From Zunongwangia profunda SM-A87 (GTDB taxonomy: Bacteria; Bacteroidota; Bacteroidia; Flavobacteriales; Flavobacteriaceae), in assembly GCF_000023465.1 (NCBI RefSeq), contig NC_014041.1:2486001-2550000 (forward strand): 64,000 nt of DNA, in the 5' to 3' direction. A program made the position numbers and the translations under genes. The notes beneath the pieces are model-generated. The model saw only the letters and a list, made by a program, of their open reading frames with translations, did no database searches and was not told where the DNA came from. Positions 50,190 to 59,728 of the stretch are shown piece after piece (position 1 is the stretch's first letter; each line of letters opens with the position of its first letter).

Positions 50190-51389
50190 TCAGAAAATCA
50201 AGAGGTTAATGTCTCGATAGGTGAGATCAAACCAATCTGCAATAGATTTGTTGGTTAAAACTCCGTGGTAAAAATACAAACCATTTCTTAATCCACGGTC
50301 AAAACGAAGCGTGTTTTCTAATCCGCCTTCTTCACCAATATGTAACAGATACGGAGTAAAGATATTACTTAACGAAAGTGAGCTTGATCTGGCATAGCGT
50401 GAAGGAATATTAGGTACGCAGTAATGGATTACATTATGTTTTGTGAAAATTGGTTTTTCATGACTGGTAATTTCGCTGGTTTCGATGCAACCGCCAACAT
50501 CAATGCTTACATCGATTGCAACCGCACCACGTTTCATAGATGTAACCATTTCTTCAGTCACTAAAACTGGCGAACGATTATTGCCTCGAACCGCCCCAAT
50601 AAGTACATCACAACGTTTTAAAGCCTTACTTAAATTTTTTGGCTGGATAGTACTGGTATAAAAAGTTCGACCTAAAGCCGATTGAAGCTTACGTAATTTG
50701 GTAATAGAACTATCAAAAACCTTAATATTAGCGCCAAGACCAATAGCAGATCTGGCGGCAAAATGGCCTACCGTACCTGCTCCCAGAATAACGACTTCTA
50801 CCGGAGGTACGCCACTAATATTGCCAAATAATAGTCCGTTTCCATCACCGTTATTACTCATGATTTCTGATGCGATAAGTACAGAGGCCGTTCCGGTGAT
50901 TTCACTTAAAGCCCGAACAATAGGGTAACTACCATCATCATCTTTAATAAATTCAAATCCAAGCGCAGTAATTCTTTTGGAAGCCAGTTTTTGAAAATAA
51001 GATTTGCTTTGTGTTTTAATCTGCAGGGCAGAGATCAAAATTGTTTGTGGGTTCATCATCTCCAATTCTGAGATGGATGGTGGTTCTACCTTTAAAATCG
51101 TGGGACAGGAAAATACTTTTTGGGTGTCTTTAGTCACCTCTGCACCGGCATCTGAATAATCCTTATCACTAAAATTAGCATAGTTTCCTGCACCCGACTC
51201 GATCATTACACGATGACCATGGGCGGTAATGGCTCCTACAGCATCAGGACTTAAACAAATTCGTTTTTCCTGATAAGATGTTTCTTTAGGAATACCTATA
51301 AAAAGTTCTCCTTTATTTTTATAAATCTCAAGTTTTTCTTCCTGAGGAATAAGCTCTTCTTTGGTAAAAGGAGAAACCTGTTTGGTCAT
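50190..51389 (-). CDS. ald: Alanine dehydrogenase
   Basis: A 399-residue enzyme of the AlaDH/PNT family, a little longer than the usual 370 because of an N-terminal extension (MTKQVSPFTKEELIPQEEKLEIYKNKGELF). The core has IGIPKETSYQEKRICLSPDAV and GAGNYANFSDKDYSDAGAEV. The Rossmann motif is VVILGAGTVGHFAARSAIGLGA, and GAVAIDVSIDVGGCIETSE follows. It converts L-alanine to pyruvate and ammonia with NAD. Downstream lies a DUF4258-like membrane gene. Confidence 0.9.
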   Translation of the reverse strand: MTKQVSPFTKEELIPQEEKLEIYKNKGELFIGIPKETSYQEKRICLSPDAVGAITAHGHRVMIESGAGNYANFSDKDYSDAGAEVTKDTQKVFSCPTILKVEPPSISELEMMNPQTILISALQIKTQSKSYFQKLASKRITALGFEFIKDDDGSYPIVRALSEITGTASVLIASEIMSNNGDGNGLLFGNISGVPPVEVVILGAGTVGHFAARSAIGLGANIKVFDSSITKLRKLQSALGRTFYTSTIQPKNLSKALKRCDVLIGAVRGNNRSPVLVTEEMVTSMKRGAVAIDVSIDVGGCIETSEITSHEKPIFTKHNVIHYCVPNIPSRYARSSSLSLSNIFTPYLLHIGEEGGLENTLRFDRGLRNGLYFYHGVLTNKSIADWFDLTYRDINLLIF

Positions 51390-51457
51390 AATGATCTTTT
51401 CAGCTGATTAGAAAAGTTAAATTACAATTATTTTTTGGAAAGGGGTAAAGAGATTTT

Positions 51458-52045
51458 CTAAAGTTTAGCGTAATAATCTTCTTCGGTGCTTTCAGATTTT
51501 TTAAGCTCTTCCATTTCTTCAAGATCTTTTTCAGAAACCGGCGAGAATACCGAAATTTTGGTCTCTTCAATTTCACTTAAATCGATTCCGTAAATTTTAT
51601 CGAAAATTTTAATTCTAACCAGATAAACAATCGATATTATGATAATAAAAAATGGTGCTAAATATATAAGCTGATTGGTATCCATTGGATCGATGTTTAG
51701 ATACATATCCTGATAGATCGCAGTAATTAACTGGTAGGCGTACATGATCGTAGGAACTAAAATCACATGATACCACCAATGTTTACAGGTAAAAAACCAG
51801 ATCAATAGAAGAATTAATGGTGTAATTTTACCAAAGTAAGTCCACATAGCAGTCATAACATTTTCATAGTAGTTACTTTTGTATGTAAACAACGAATTTT
51901 CCCAAACAGGTCCGTCTGGGAAAATTTCGTATATATAAAATAAATATGGTGAAAATGCTATAATAATAGCTATTATACTACCCGTTAACAGGAATTTTGA
52001 TCGTTGATCTATCAACCGCTTGTTTTTTGATTGGGTCTTTTGCAT
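51458..52045 (-). CDS. Four-helix membrane protein, unknown function
   Basis: A 195-residue protein with hydrophobic helices near residues 19-39, 68-88, 92-112 and 125-145 and an acidic C-terminal tail (DLEEMEELKKSESTEEDYYAKL). I do not recognise a named domain. Its start region overlaps the 3' end of a small secreted-peptide gene in another frame by 68 bases (51978-52045); since the first helix lies immediately downstream, a start beyond the overlap would lose it, so the overlap is probably real. Confidence 0.75.
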   Translation of the reverse strand: MQKTQSKNKRLIDQRSKFLLTGSIIAIIIAFSPYLFYIYEIFPDGPVWENSLFTYKSNYYENVMTAMWTYFGKITPLILLLIWFFTCKHWWYHVILVPTIMYAYQLITAIYQDMYLNIDPMDTNQLIYLAPFFIIIISIVYLVRIKIFDKIYGIDLSEIEETKISVFSPVSEKDLEEMEELKKSESTEEDYYAKL

Positions 52046-52124
52046 GATCGTTATCTGTTGTTGAAGTTACGAAAAAAGATGCTCCAAAAATTGCTGCTCC
52101 GAATAATAATGCTTTTAGTTTCAT
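51978..52124 (-). CDS. 48-residue secreted peptide
   Basis: A short gene read on the minus strand: MKLKALLFGAAIFGASFFVT, then STTDNDHAKDPIKKQAVDRS and TIKIPVNG, ending in TAG. The first 20 residues look like a signal peptide; the mature part is short and charged. It overlaps the start of the downstream membrane-protein gene in a different frame. Small secreted peptides of this style occur in Flavobacteriia, but I cannot name one. A -7-like element (TAGGTTTG, 52191-52184 on the minus strand) lies about 60 bases upstream. Confidence 0.6.
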   Translation of the reverse strand: MKLKALLFGAAIFGASFFVTSTTDNDHAKDPIKKQAVDRSTIKIPVNG

Positions 52125-52183
52125 AATTGTAGGTTTTTTGTTCTTATTATTTTTTAAATCGTATTTCGTTTTGTTTTCTGATA

Positions 52184-52209
52184 CAAACCTACTACGAGAT
52201 AACCTACTA
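52184..52209 (-). promoter_or_regulatory. Candidate promoter with 9-base direct repeat
   Basis: The sequence AACCTACTA occurs at 52186-52194 and again at 52201-52209, 15 bases apart. The first copy overlaps a TAGGTTTG -7-like element (52191-52184, minus strand) upstream of the secreted-peptide gene. The rest of the 296-base spacer (52125-52420) is AT-rich and I see nothing else in it. Confidence 0.4.
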
Positions 52210-52420
52210 ATGGTAAATACATTAATTGTACTTTTGCAGCTTCTTAGAAAATCTTCTTAATTTTCGTAAATTTTTTACTATTGCTTATTGTTTTAACTCT
52301 TATGCTTAAAAAAAATAAATTATTAATTACATAAAGCTTGAAATTATTAGCAAAATTACAAAAAATTAAGGCTCATAAAATCATTTTTATTCCTCAAAAT
52401 TTAATGATCTTCACATTTTT

Positions 52421-52834
52421 TTAACTAAAATTTAACAATCTGGTTTCTGCATCTTTTTTCTTTACTTCTAATTTTTGATGATCTGCAGGAATTAAATTTT
52501 GAATTTTCTGAGGCCATTCTATAAATTTCCATCCAGATTGTTCTAAATAATCTTCAAAGCCTATATCATAAGCTTCATTTTCATCCTCAATCCGATAAAA
52601 ATCAAAATGAAAAATCTTATCATCGTCAGTTTCATATTCATTGACTAAAGAAAATGTAGGGCTTACTACCTGATCTTGACTATTCAATTTTTTAACGAGG
52701 TTTTTTATAAGGGTTGTTTTTCCGGCACCCATTTCTCCGTAGAAAAGAATTGTTTTACTTTGCGCATGTTCTAAAATGAATGAAATGGCATCATCGATAT
52801 TCGATAAACGGTACTCAAACTCCATGATTGGCAA
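52421..52834 (-). CDS. tsaE: tRNA threonylcarbamoyladenosine ATPase subunit TsaE
   Basis: A 137-residue P-loop protein: Walker A GEMGAGKTT at residues 33-41, followed by VVSPTFSLVNEYETDDDKIFHFDFYRI and GFEDYLEQSGWKFIEWPQKI, the conserved blocks of the YjeE/TsaE family. It powers the TsaBDE complex that makes t6A at position 37 of ANN-decoding tRNAs. In Flavobacteriia it is typically next to porX, as here (104 bases, with a terminator in between). Confidence 0.94.
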   Translation of the reverse strand: MPIMEFEYRLSNIDDAISFILEHAQSKTILFYGEMGAGKTTLIKNLVKKLNSQDQVVSPTFSLVNEYETDDDKIFHFDFYRIEDENEAYDIGFEDYLEQSGWKFIEWPQKIQNLIPADHQKLEVKKKDAETRLLNFS

Positions 52835-52861
52835 AAATTTTAGATTGTAAAGATACCAAAA

Positions 52862-52890
52862 AAAACCTAATATCTCTATTAGGTTTATTT
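52862..52890 (-). terminator. Intrinsic terminator of porX
   Basis: AAACCTAATA-TCTC-TATTAGGTTT is a perfect 10-bp stem; on the minus strand it runs directly into a tract of eight T residues. It lies between porX and tsaE. Confidence 0.8.
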
Positions 52891-52938
52891 ACAGTGCTTT
52901 ATATTGTTTTTAATGAAAGAAAATTCTTTCATATATTT

Positions 52939-54489
52939 TTATTTCGGAGACAGGACGCTAAAAGGAATGATCATTTCTTCTAAGGACACCCCTCCATGTT
53001 GGTAGGTGTTTCTATAATAACTAACATAATGGTTATAGTTATTAGGATAAGCAAAGAAAAGATCACCTTTAGCAAATATAAACGAGCTGCTCATATTTAT
53101 AGTAGGTAGATGCAGTGATTTAGGCTTTGTGGCGGCCAGTACATCTTTCTTTTCGTAGGTTAGGCTTTTTCCCGTTTTATAGCGAAGGTTTAAACTGGTA
53201 TTTTTATCCCCTATTACTTTACTCGGGTTTTTTACATTTATAGTACCATGATCTGTGGTGATAATCAATTTAAATCCTAATTGCTGCGCCTGTTGAATTA
53301 TTTCTAATAGCGGCGAGTTTTTAAACCAGCTTTCTGTAAGGGAGCGATATGATTTATCACTAGATGCTAATTCTTTAATCACCTCCATTTCTGTTTTGGA
53401 GTGCGAAAGCATATCTACAAAGTTATATACTACGACTGTTAGATCATTATTCTTTTGAGTTTTGAAGTTTTCTACCAGTTTTTTTCCAGCCTTTAGGTTG
53501 CTTATCTTATGATATTCGTGTTTAATTTCTTTACCTAATCTTTTTAGTTGTTCCGCTAAAAATTCAGCTTCAAAGTTGTTTTTTCCACCTTCATCCGTAT
53601 CATTTTTCCAGTATTGTGGATAAAGTTTTTCCATCTCACTTGGCATTAGTCCAGAAAAAATCGCATTACGCGCATATTGCGTGGCTGTTGGCAAAATACT
53701 ACAAAATGGCTCTTCCTTTTCTTTTTTATAATAATTAGATACAATAGGCTCGAATGCTTTCCACTGATCATAGCGTAAATTGTCTATAACCACTAATAAA
53801 GTAGGCTGCTCTTTGCTGATTTCAGGTAAAATTTTTCTTTTAAACAGGGTATGGGACATGGTTGGAGCAGTGGCACCATCCTCAAACCACTCTGGATAGT
53901 TTTTATCGATAAACTTACAAAACTGGCTATTGGCCTCTTGCTTTTGGGTTTCCAATATTTCAAACATACTACTGTCCTCTATATTTTCCAGTTGCAGCTC
54001 CCAATAGATGAGCCGCTGGTACATTTCGGTCCAGTCTTCATAGGTGCTAACATTCATCAAATCCATAGCGATTTTTCGAAATTCCTGCTGATAATTTGAT
54101 GTTGTTTTTTCAGAAATCAACCTGGAGTGATCTAAATTCTTTTTAATCGATAGCAGGATCTGATTTGGATTTACAGGTTTAATAAGGTAGTCTGCAATCT
54201 TAGAGCCTATGGCTTCTTCCATAATATACTCCTCTTCACTTTTAGTGATCATCACTATAGGAATATTGGCCTGTTTTTCTTTAATTTCAGAAAGGGTTTC
54301 CAAACCGGTCAAACCAGGCATATTTTCATCTAAGAAAACAATGTCGAATCGTTCTTCATCTATTTTTTCGATCGCCTCTGTTCCACTTTGGCAGGTAGAG
54401 ACCTCGTAGTTTTTAGATTCAAGGAATAGAATATGTGGTTTTAAAAGGTCGATCTCATCGTCTACCCATAATATTTTGATTGTATTCAT
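52939..54489 (-). CDS. porX: PorX-type response regulator with PglZ domain (type IX secretion regulator)
   Basis: A 516-residue protein. The N-terminal receiver domain (residues 5-125) has the acidic pair D10-D11, the phosphoacceptor D54 in DIVFLDENMPG, and a switch lysine in ADYLIKPVNP. A helical linker follows, then a PglZ/alkaline-phosphatase-superfamily domain (about 210-516) with the metal-ligand regions VVIDNLRYDQW, ATQYARNAIFSG and TTDHGTINVKNPS. PorX of Porphyromonas gingivalis, together with the kinase PorY and an ECF sigma factor, controls type IX secretion genes, and its PglZ domain cleaves cyclic oligonucleotides. No porY is in the window, so the kinase must be elsewhere. Confidence 0.92.
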   Translation of the reverse strand: MNTIKILWVDDEIDLLKPHILFLESKNYEVSTCQSGTEAIEKIDEERFDIVFLDENMPGLTGLETLSEIKEKQANIPIVMITKSEEEYIMEEAIGSKIADYLIKPVNPNQILLSIKKNLDHSRLISEKTTSNYQQEFRKIAMDLMNVSTYEDWTEMYQRLIYWELQLENIEDSSMFEILETQKQEANSQFCKFIDKNYPEWFEDGATAPTMSHTLFKRKILPEISKEQPTLLVVIDNLRYDQWKAFEPIVSNYYKKEKEEPFCSILPTATQYARNAIFSGLMPSEMEKLYPQYWKNDTDEGGKNNFEAEFLAEQLKRLGKEIKHEYHKISNLKAGKKLVENFKTQKNNDLTVVVYNFVDMLSHSKTEMEVIKELASSDKSYRSLTESWFKNSPLLEIIQQAQQLGFKLIITTDHGTINVKNPSKVIGDKNTSLNLRYKTGKSLTYEKKDVLAATKPKSLHLPTINMSSSFIFAKGDLFFAYPNNYNHYVSYYRNTYQHGGVSLEEMIIPFSVLSPK

Positions 54490-54613
54490 GTTCGGTTAAA
54501 TTTATAAGCCGGTTAAAAATTTATATTTTTAGTGAAAATTGATTCTTTTGAATAATACATGATTCAAAAGCCAATCAATGTTTACATTTGTTCTATCATT
54601 AATTTAATAAAGC

Positions 54614-55843
54614 TTGGCTTCAAAAAACAAACTCAAGATATTAAACGACCCAATTTACGGATTTATTACCATACCTAGTCAGCGTATCTTTAACATAATC
54701 GAACATCCGTACTTTCAAAGATTACGAAGAATTTCACAAATGGGATTATCGTATTTAGTTTATCCGGGTGCTCATCATACAAGATTTCAACATGCCATTG
54801 GCTGCGTTCATTTAATGCAAAAAGCAGTGCGAGTACTTCGGTTTAAGGGAGTTGAGATTAGTACAGATGAAGAAGAAGCCCTGCAAATAGCTATATTATT
54901 ACATGATATAGGGCATGGTCCTTTTTCCCATGCTATGGAACATAGCATTGTAGAAGGCGTGGATCATGAGTCTATTTCACTTCTTTTTATGAAGGAATTG
55001 AATGCTGTTTTTAACCAAAGTTTAACGCTGGCTATCCAGATATTTACCGGTGAATATCCTCGAAGGTTCATGCACCAGCTTATCACAAGCCAGCTAGACA
55101 TGGATAGGCTAGATTATTTAAAGCGAGATAGTTTTTATACCGGTACAACCGAGGGGAATATCAATAGCGATCGATTAATTATCATGCTGAATGTAGTAAA
55201 TAATGAGCTGGTTATTGAAGAAAAAGCCATTTATTCAGTAGAAAAATTTCTGGTAGCCAGAAGATTAATGTACTGGCAGGTATATTTGCATAAAACCAGT
55301 ATGGTTGCAGAGCAGCTTTTAATTCGGGTTTTAAAAAGAGCAAAAGAGTTGATTGCTAGTGGTACTAACTTAAATGCAAGTAAGGCTTTAAGTTATTTTC
55401 TATATAATAAGGTAACAGAAGAAAGTTTTGATACAAGAACCCTAAGTGTTTTTTCCTGTCTTGATGATTATGATATAGTTTTGGCGATGAAAGAATGGGC
55501 TAATCACGACGATTATGTATTAAGCAACTTGTGCAAGATGGTAATTAACCGTGACCTGTTAAAGGTGAAGATAAAAAAGAAAAAACCCGCAAAAGCTAAG
55601 ATCGAAAAACATATTGAGCAGCTAAAACAAAAACATGGTTTAAGCGATAAAGAAGCCTCATATTTTGTTTTTACAGGAGAAATAGCTAATCTCGCCTATA
55701 CCCGTGAAAAGAATAATATTAATATTCTTCATAAAAACGGGAAGATAAACGATGTGATAAAGGTTTCAGACCAGTTAAATTTAAAAGCATTATCTAAAAC
55801 GGTGACTAAATATTATATCTGTTATCCCAAGTCTAAACATTAA
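54614..55843 (+). CDS. HD-domain phosphohydrolase (dNTP triphosphohydrolase-like)
   Basis: A 409-residue protein starting at a TTG (54614) with MASKNKLKILNDPIYGFITIPS. The first ATG-encoded methionine is at residue 43, inside conserved sequence (RISQMGLSYLVYPGAHHTRFQHAIG), so the TTG start is needed. The metal-binding HD core is IAILLHDIGHGPFSHAMEHSI (H and D), preceded by the HTRFQHAIG histidine. This matches the SAMHD1/YwfO-like HD family that hydrolyses dNTPs or related nucleotides. A TACATTTG element at 54583-54590 lies 23 bases upstream. It is followed by the lipid A cluster. Confidence 0.87.
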   Translation: MASKNKLKILNDPIYGFITIPSQRIFNIIEHPYFQRLRRISQMGLSYLVYPGAHHTRFQHAIGCVHLMQKAVRVLRFKGVEISTDEEEALQIAILLHDIGHGPFSHAMEHSIVEGVDHESISLLFMKELNAVFNQSLTLAIQIFTGEYPRRFMHQLITSQLDMDRLDYLKRDSFYTGTTEGNINSDRLIIMLNVVNNELVIEEKAIYSVEKFLVARRLMYWQVYLHKTSMVAEQLLIRVLKRAKELIASGTNLNASKALSYFLYNKVTEESFDTRTLSVFSCLDDYDIVLAMKEWANHDDYVLSNLCKMVINRDLLKVKIKKKKPAKAKIEKHIEQLKQKHGLSDKEASYFVFTGEIANLAYTREKNNINILHKNGKINDVIKVSDQLNLKALSKTVTKYYICYPKSKH

Positions 55844-55867
55844 CGCATTTTTTTTACTTTTGCCAGA

Positions 55868-56896
55868 ATGAAATTTAAAGCATCACAAATAGCCGAAATT
55901 CTCGAAGGGACAATCGTAGGTAATCCCGATGCAGAGGTTTCAGAATTGGCTAAGATTGAAGAAGGAAAAGATGGATCGCTTACCTTTTTAAGCAATCCAA
56001 AATATACTTCCTATATATATAGTACCAAAGCATCAATCACTATAGTAAACGATAGTTTTGAAGCAGATCAAACTGTAAGTACTACCTTGATTAAAGTAAA
56101 AGACGCTTATAAAGCATTTTCTACGTTATTAGAATATTATAATCAGGTAAAACTTCGTAAAAGTGGGATAGAGCAACCAAGCTATATTTCTGCAACAGCA
56201 AAGTATGGGGAAGATGTTTATCTTGGCGCTTTTACTTATTTAGGAGAAAATGTAAAAATTGGTAAAAACGTAAAGATTTATCCCTATGCCTACGTTGGTG
56301 ATAATACGGTAATTGGAGATAACTCTACGCTTTTTGCTGGTGTAAAGGTATATTCTGAAACTGTTATCGGTAAAAATGTGACGCTACATGGAGGTGCTAT
56401 TGTTGGAGCCGATGGTTTTGGCTTTAGTCCTAACGAAAAAGGAGAATACACAAAAGTACCACAAATAGGAAATGTGATTATTGAAGATGATGTAGATGTA
56501 GGAGCAGGTACCACAATAGATAGAGCGACTCTAGGGTCTACCATTATTAGAAAAGGTGTGAAATTAGACAATCATATCCAGATCGCTCATAATGTAGAAA
56601 TTGGTGATAATACGGTAATAGCTGCTCAAACAGGAGTTGCAGGTTCTACAAAGATTGGAAAAAACTGTATTATAGGTGGCCAGGTAGGGATTGTTGGTCA
56701 TATTACGATAGGTGACCGGGTAAAAATTCAGGCACAAAGTGGCATCGGAAGAAATGTAAAGGATGATGAAGTATTGCAGGGATCACCCGCTATAGGATAT
56801 TCAGATTATAATAAATCTTTTATTCATTTTAAGAACTTACCAAAAACTGTTGATTTATTGCATCAGTTAGATAAAAAAGTAAATAAGAATGGCTGA
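55868..56896 (+). CDS. lpxD: UDP-3-O-(3-hydroxyacyl)glucosamine N-acyltransferase LpxD
   Basis: A 342-residue left-handed beta-helix acyltransferase. The N-terminal uridine-binding domain (residues 1-100: [32 protein letters not shown]) is followed by repeated hexapeptides ([30 protein letters not shown]), with the catalytic-histidine region [24 protein letters not shown]. It adds the second acyl chain to UDP-glucosamine in lipid A synthesis. Its 3' end overlaps the lpxC-fabZ start by 8 bases. A TACTTTTG -7-like element at 55855-55862 is so close to the ATG that the transcript would start almost at it. Confidence 0.95.
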   Translation: MKFKASQIAEILEGTIVGNPDAEVSELAKIEEGKDGSLTFLSNPKYTSYIYSTKASITIVNDSFEADQTVSTTLIKVKDAYKAFSTLLEYYNQVKLRKSGIEQPSYISATAKYGEDVYLGAFTYLGENVKIGKNVKIYPYAYVGDNTVIGDNSTLFAGVKVYSETVIGKNVTLHGGAIVGADGFGFSPNEKGEYTKVPQIGNVIIEDDVDVGAGTTIDRATLGSTIIRKGVKLDNHIQIAHNVEIGDNTVIAAQTGVAGSTKIGKNCIIGGQVGIVGHITIGDRVKIQAQSGIGRNVKDDEVLQGSPAIGYSDYNKSFIHFKNLPKTVDLLHQLDKKVNKNG

Positions 56897-58289
56897 AAAA
56901 GTATTGAAGCAGCAAACTATTCAGAATGAAGTTTCCTTAGACGGAGTAGGACTTCATACGGGGAAACAAGTAAAACTTACCTTTAAACCAGCTCCAGAAA
57001 ATACGGGTTATGTTTTTAAACGTGTAGATCTTGAAGGGGCACCTATTATCGAAGCCGACGTTAGCTATGTTACCGATACCAAAAGAGGTACTAACCTTGA
57101 GAAAAACGGAGTTAAGATTCAAACTTCAGAGCACGTTTTAGCCGCATGCGTAGGTTTAGAAATCGATAATATTATTATTGAATTAAATGCATCAGAACCA
57201 CCAATTATGGATGGTTCTTCAAAGTATTTTGTTGAGGCATTAGAAGAAGCTGGGATTAAGGAGCAGGAAGCAGACAAAGAAGAATATGTGATCAACGAAG
57301 TAATTTGCTATCGGGACGAGGATTCTGGTAGCGAGATCGTTGTCATGCCGGCAGATACGTATAAGGTGACCACTATGGTTGATTTTGGCACCAAGGTTTT
57401 AGGAACTCAAAATGCTTCCATAGAACATGTTTCAGAATTTAAAGATAATATTGCCAACTCCAGAACGTTTAGTTTTTTACATGAAATAGAAGCACTTTTA
57501 GAACACGGACTTATAAAAGGTGGTGATCTAAACAATGCTATTGTTTATGTAGATAAAGAGATTGGGGAGGAAACTTTAAAAAAGTTAAGGGTAGCTTTTA
57601 ACCGGGATGAGATTTCTGTAAAACCAAACGGAATTTTAGATAACCTTACTTTACATTATCCCAACGAAGCTGCAAGACATAAATTATTAGATGTTTTAGG
57701 TGATCTTGCTCTTATAGGAACCCGAATTAGAGGAAAGGTAATTGCCACTAAACCGGGCCACTATGTAAATACTGAATTTGCTAAAAAATTAGCTAAATTC
57801 ATTAAGGAAGAAAAGCGTAATAAAGTGCCAAAAATCGATTTGAGCGCAAAACCTATAATGGATGTAAATGCTATTATGGAAACACTTCCTCACCGTTCTC
57901 CTTTCTTACTGGTAGATAAAATTTATGAGCTTACAGATTCTACCGTCGTAGGAGTTAAGAATGTAACTATGAATGAGCCATTTTTTGTAGGACATTTTCC
58001 AGGTAAACCTGTGATGCCTGGGGTACTACAGGTAGAGGCAATGGCGCAAACCGGCGGGATTTTGGCCTTAAAATCTGTACCAGATCCAGAAAACTATCTT
58101 ACCTATTTTATGAAAATAGATAATGTACGGTTTAAACAACAAGTGGTACCAGGGGATACCTTAATATTTAAATTAGAACTTTTAGCGCCTATTAGAAGGG
58201 GGATATGCCAAATGCAGGCTTATGCTTATGTAAACGGAAAATTGGCAACAGAAGCAGTGCTTATGGCACAAATTGTAAAATCAAAATAA
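56889..58289 (+). CDS. lpxC/fabZ: Bifunctional LpxC-FabZ (UDP-acyl-GlcNAc deacetylase / 3-hydroxyacyl-ACP dehydratase)
   Basis: A 466-residue fusion. Residues 1-310 are Lpx[38 protein letters not shown] and the zinc-ligand region of the second half ([24 protein letters not shown]). Residues about 320-466 are Fab[17 protein letters not shown] and the catalytic [23 protein letters not shown]. LpxC commits UDP-acyl-GlcNAc to lipid A, while FabZ dehydrates hydroxyacyl-ACP for fatty acid synthesis, so one polypeptide serves both pathways that compete for 3-hydroxyacyl-ACP. This fusion is usual in Bacteroidota. Confidence 0.96.
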   Translation: MAEKVLKQQTIQNEVSLDGVGLHTGKQVKLTFKPAPENTGYVFKRVDLEGAPIIEADVSYVTDTKRGTNLEKNGVKIQTSEHVLAACVGLEIDNIIIELNASEPPIMDGSSKYFVEALEEAGIKEQEADKEEYVINEVICYRDEDSGSEIVVMPADTYKVTTMVDFGTKVLGTQNASIEHVSEFKDNIANSRTFSFLHEIEALLEHGLIKGGDLNNAIVYVDKEIGEETLKKLRVAFNRDEISVKPNGILDNLTLHYPNEAARHKLLDVLGDLALIGTRIRGKVIATKPGHYVNTEFAKKLAKFIKEEKRNKVPKIDLSAKPIMDVNAIMETLPHRSPFLLVDKIYELTDSTVVGVKNVTMNEPFFVGHFPGKPVMPGVLQVEAMAQTGGILALKSVPDPENYLTYFMKIDNVRFKQQVVPGDTLIFKLELLAPIRRGICQMQAYAYVNGKLATEAVLMAQIVKSK

Positions 58290-58295
58290 CAACGA

Positions 58296-59081
58296 ATGAA
58301 TCAACCTTTAGCATATGTGCATCCAGGAGCGAAAATCGCTAAAAATGTCGTAATCGAGCCGTTTGCAACGATTCATAACAATGTAGTAATTGGTGAAGGC
58401 AGCTGGATAGGATCTAATGTGACCATTATGGAAGGTGCACGTATAGGTAAAAATTGTAGTATTTTCCCGGGAGCAGTGATCTCTGCCATTCCACAGGATA
58501 AAAAATTTGATGATGAAGATACGGTAACTATTATTGGGGATAATACGACTATTAGAGAGTGCGTAACCATAAATCGAGGAACCACAGATCGTATGAAAAC
58601 CGTCATCGGCCAAAACTGTTGGATCATGGCCTATTGCCATATTGCACACGATTGTATTGTAGGTGATAATTGTATTTTTTCTAATAACAGTACACTGGCA
58701 GGACATATAAATGTGGGGGATCACGTGGTCTTAGCAGGTATGGCAGCAATACAACAATTTTGCAGTATTGGTAAACATGCTTTTGTAACCGGGGGATCAT
58801 TGGTTAGAAAAGATGTGCCGCCATTTGTAAAAGCGGGACGTGAACCATTATCTTATGTAGGTATCAATTCTATAGGATTGCGTCGTAGAGGATTTACAAC
58901 CGATAAAATAAGGGAGATCCAGGATATTTACAGGATATTATACCAAAAAAATTATAATAACTCGCAGGCCGTTGCTATTATAGAAGCAGAAATGCAGGCT
59001 ACGGCCGAGCGTGACGAAATATTGGAATTTATTAAAAACTCTCAAAGAGGTATCATGAAAGGATACTTCAGTTCAAATTAA
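58296..59081 (+). CDS. lpxA: UDP-N-acetylglucosamine acyltransferase LpxA
   Basis: A 261-residue beta-helix acyltransferase beginning MNQPLAYVHPGAKIAKNVVIEPFATI, with hexapeptide repeats through about residue 185, and the conserved histidine-containing IMAYCHIAHDCIVGDNCIFSNN block. The C-terminal helices carry GINSIGLRRRGFT. It catalyses the first step of lipid A synthesis. It lies 6 bases after lpxC-fabZ and 12 before efp, all in one transcript. Confidence 0.95.
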   Translation: MNQPLAYVHPGAKIAKNVVIEPFATIHNNVVIGEGSWIGSNVTIMEGARIGKNCSIFPGAVISAIPQDKKFDDEDTVTIIGDNTTIRECVTINRGTTDRMKTVIGQNCWIMAYCHIAHDCIVGDNCIFSNNSTLAGHINVGDHVVLAGMAAIQQFCSIGKHAFVTGGSLVRKDVPPFVKAGREPLSYVGINSIGLRRRGFTTDKIREIQDIYRILYQKNYNNSQAVAIIEAEMQATAERDEILEFIKNSQRGIMKGYFSSN

Positions 59082-59093
59082 ATAATTAAGCGA

Positions 59094-59660
59094 ATGGCAA
59101 ATACAAGTGATATTAGAAACGGACTTTGTATACGATACAACCACGATATTTTTAAGATTATTGAATTTCTTCATGTAAAACCAGGAAAAGGACCTGCTTT
59201 TGTAAGAACAAAACTTAAAAGTGTTACAACCGGTAAAGTAATTGATAATACATTTTCTGCCGGGCATAAAATTGAAGATGTTCGTGTAGAAACCCATAAA
59301 TACCAGTTTTTGTATCAGGATGGTGAGTTTTATCACTTTATGCATGTAGAAGATTACACACAGATTCGTCTTTTGGAAAGTGCTTTAGATATGCCACAGT
59401 TGCTAAAAGAAGGAGAGGTGCTTACGGTAATTATCAATACAGAAGATAATATGCCGCTTTCTACAGAGATGCCTGCGAGTGTAGTATTAGAAGTGACACA
59501 TACCGAGCCCGGTGTAAAAGGGAATACGGCAACTAACGCAACAAAACCAGCGACTGTGGAAACTGGAGCTGAAGTTAATGTTCCTCTTTTTATAAATGAA
59601 GGTGATAAAATTCGTATCGAAACCGAAAAAGGGACCTATAAAGAACGAATTAAAGAATAA
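59094..59660 (+). CDS. efp: Elongation factor P
   Basis: A 188-residue protein with the three-domain EF-P fold. The loop that enters the peptidyl-transferase centre is VKPGKGPAFVRTKLKS with the modifiable lysine K32, followed by FSAGHKIEDVRVETHKYQFLYQDG. The C-terminus contains the family signature region (ATVETGAEVNVPLFINEGDKIRIETEKGTY). It relieves ribosome stalling at polyproline. Its lysine context is that of the unmodified or EpmA-type group; no modification gene is nearby. A terminator follows. Confidence 0.95.
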   Translation: MANTSDIRNGLCIRYNHDIFKIIEFLHVKPGKGPAFVRTKLKSVTTGKVIDNTFSAGHKIEDVRVETHKYQFLYQDGEFYHFMHVEDYTQIRLLESALDMPQLLKEGEVLTVIINTEDNMPLSTEMPASVVLEVTHTEPGVKGNTATNATKPATVETGAEVNVPLFINEGDKIRIETEKGTYKERIKE

Positions 59661-59680
59661 GATTTTTAGAGAATAATTGA

Positions 59681-59713
59681 AAAAGGAAAGGTAAATTTAT
59701 CTTTCCTTTTTTT
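59681..59713 (+). terminator. Intrinsic terminator of the lpx-efp operon
   Basis: A perfect 10-bp stem AAAAGGAAAG / CTTTCCTTTT followed by more T residues, 20 bases after efp. Confidence 0.85.
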
Positions 59714-59728
59714 ATATTTAATATTGAA

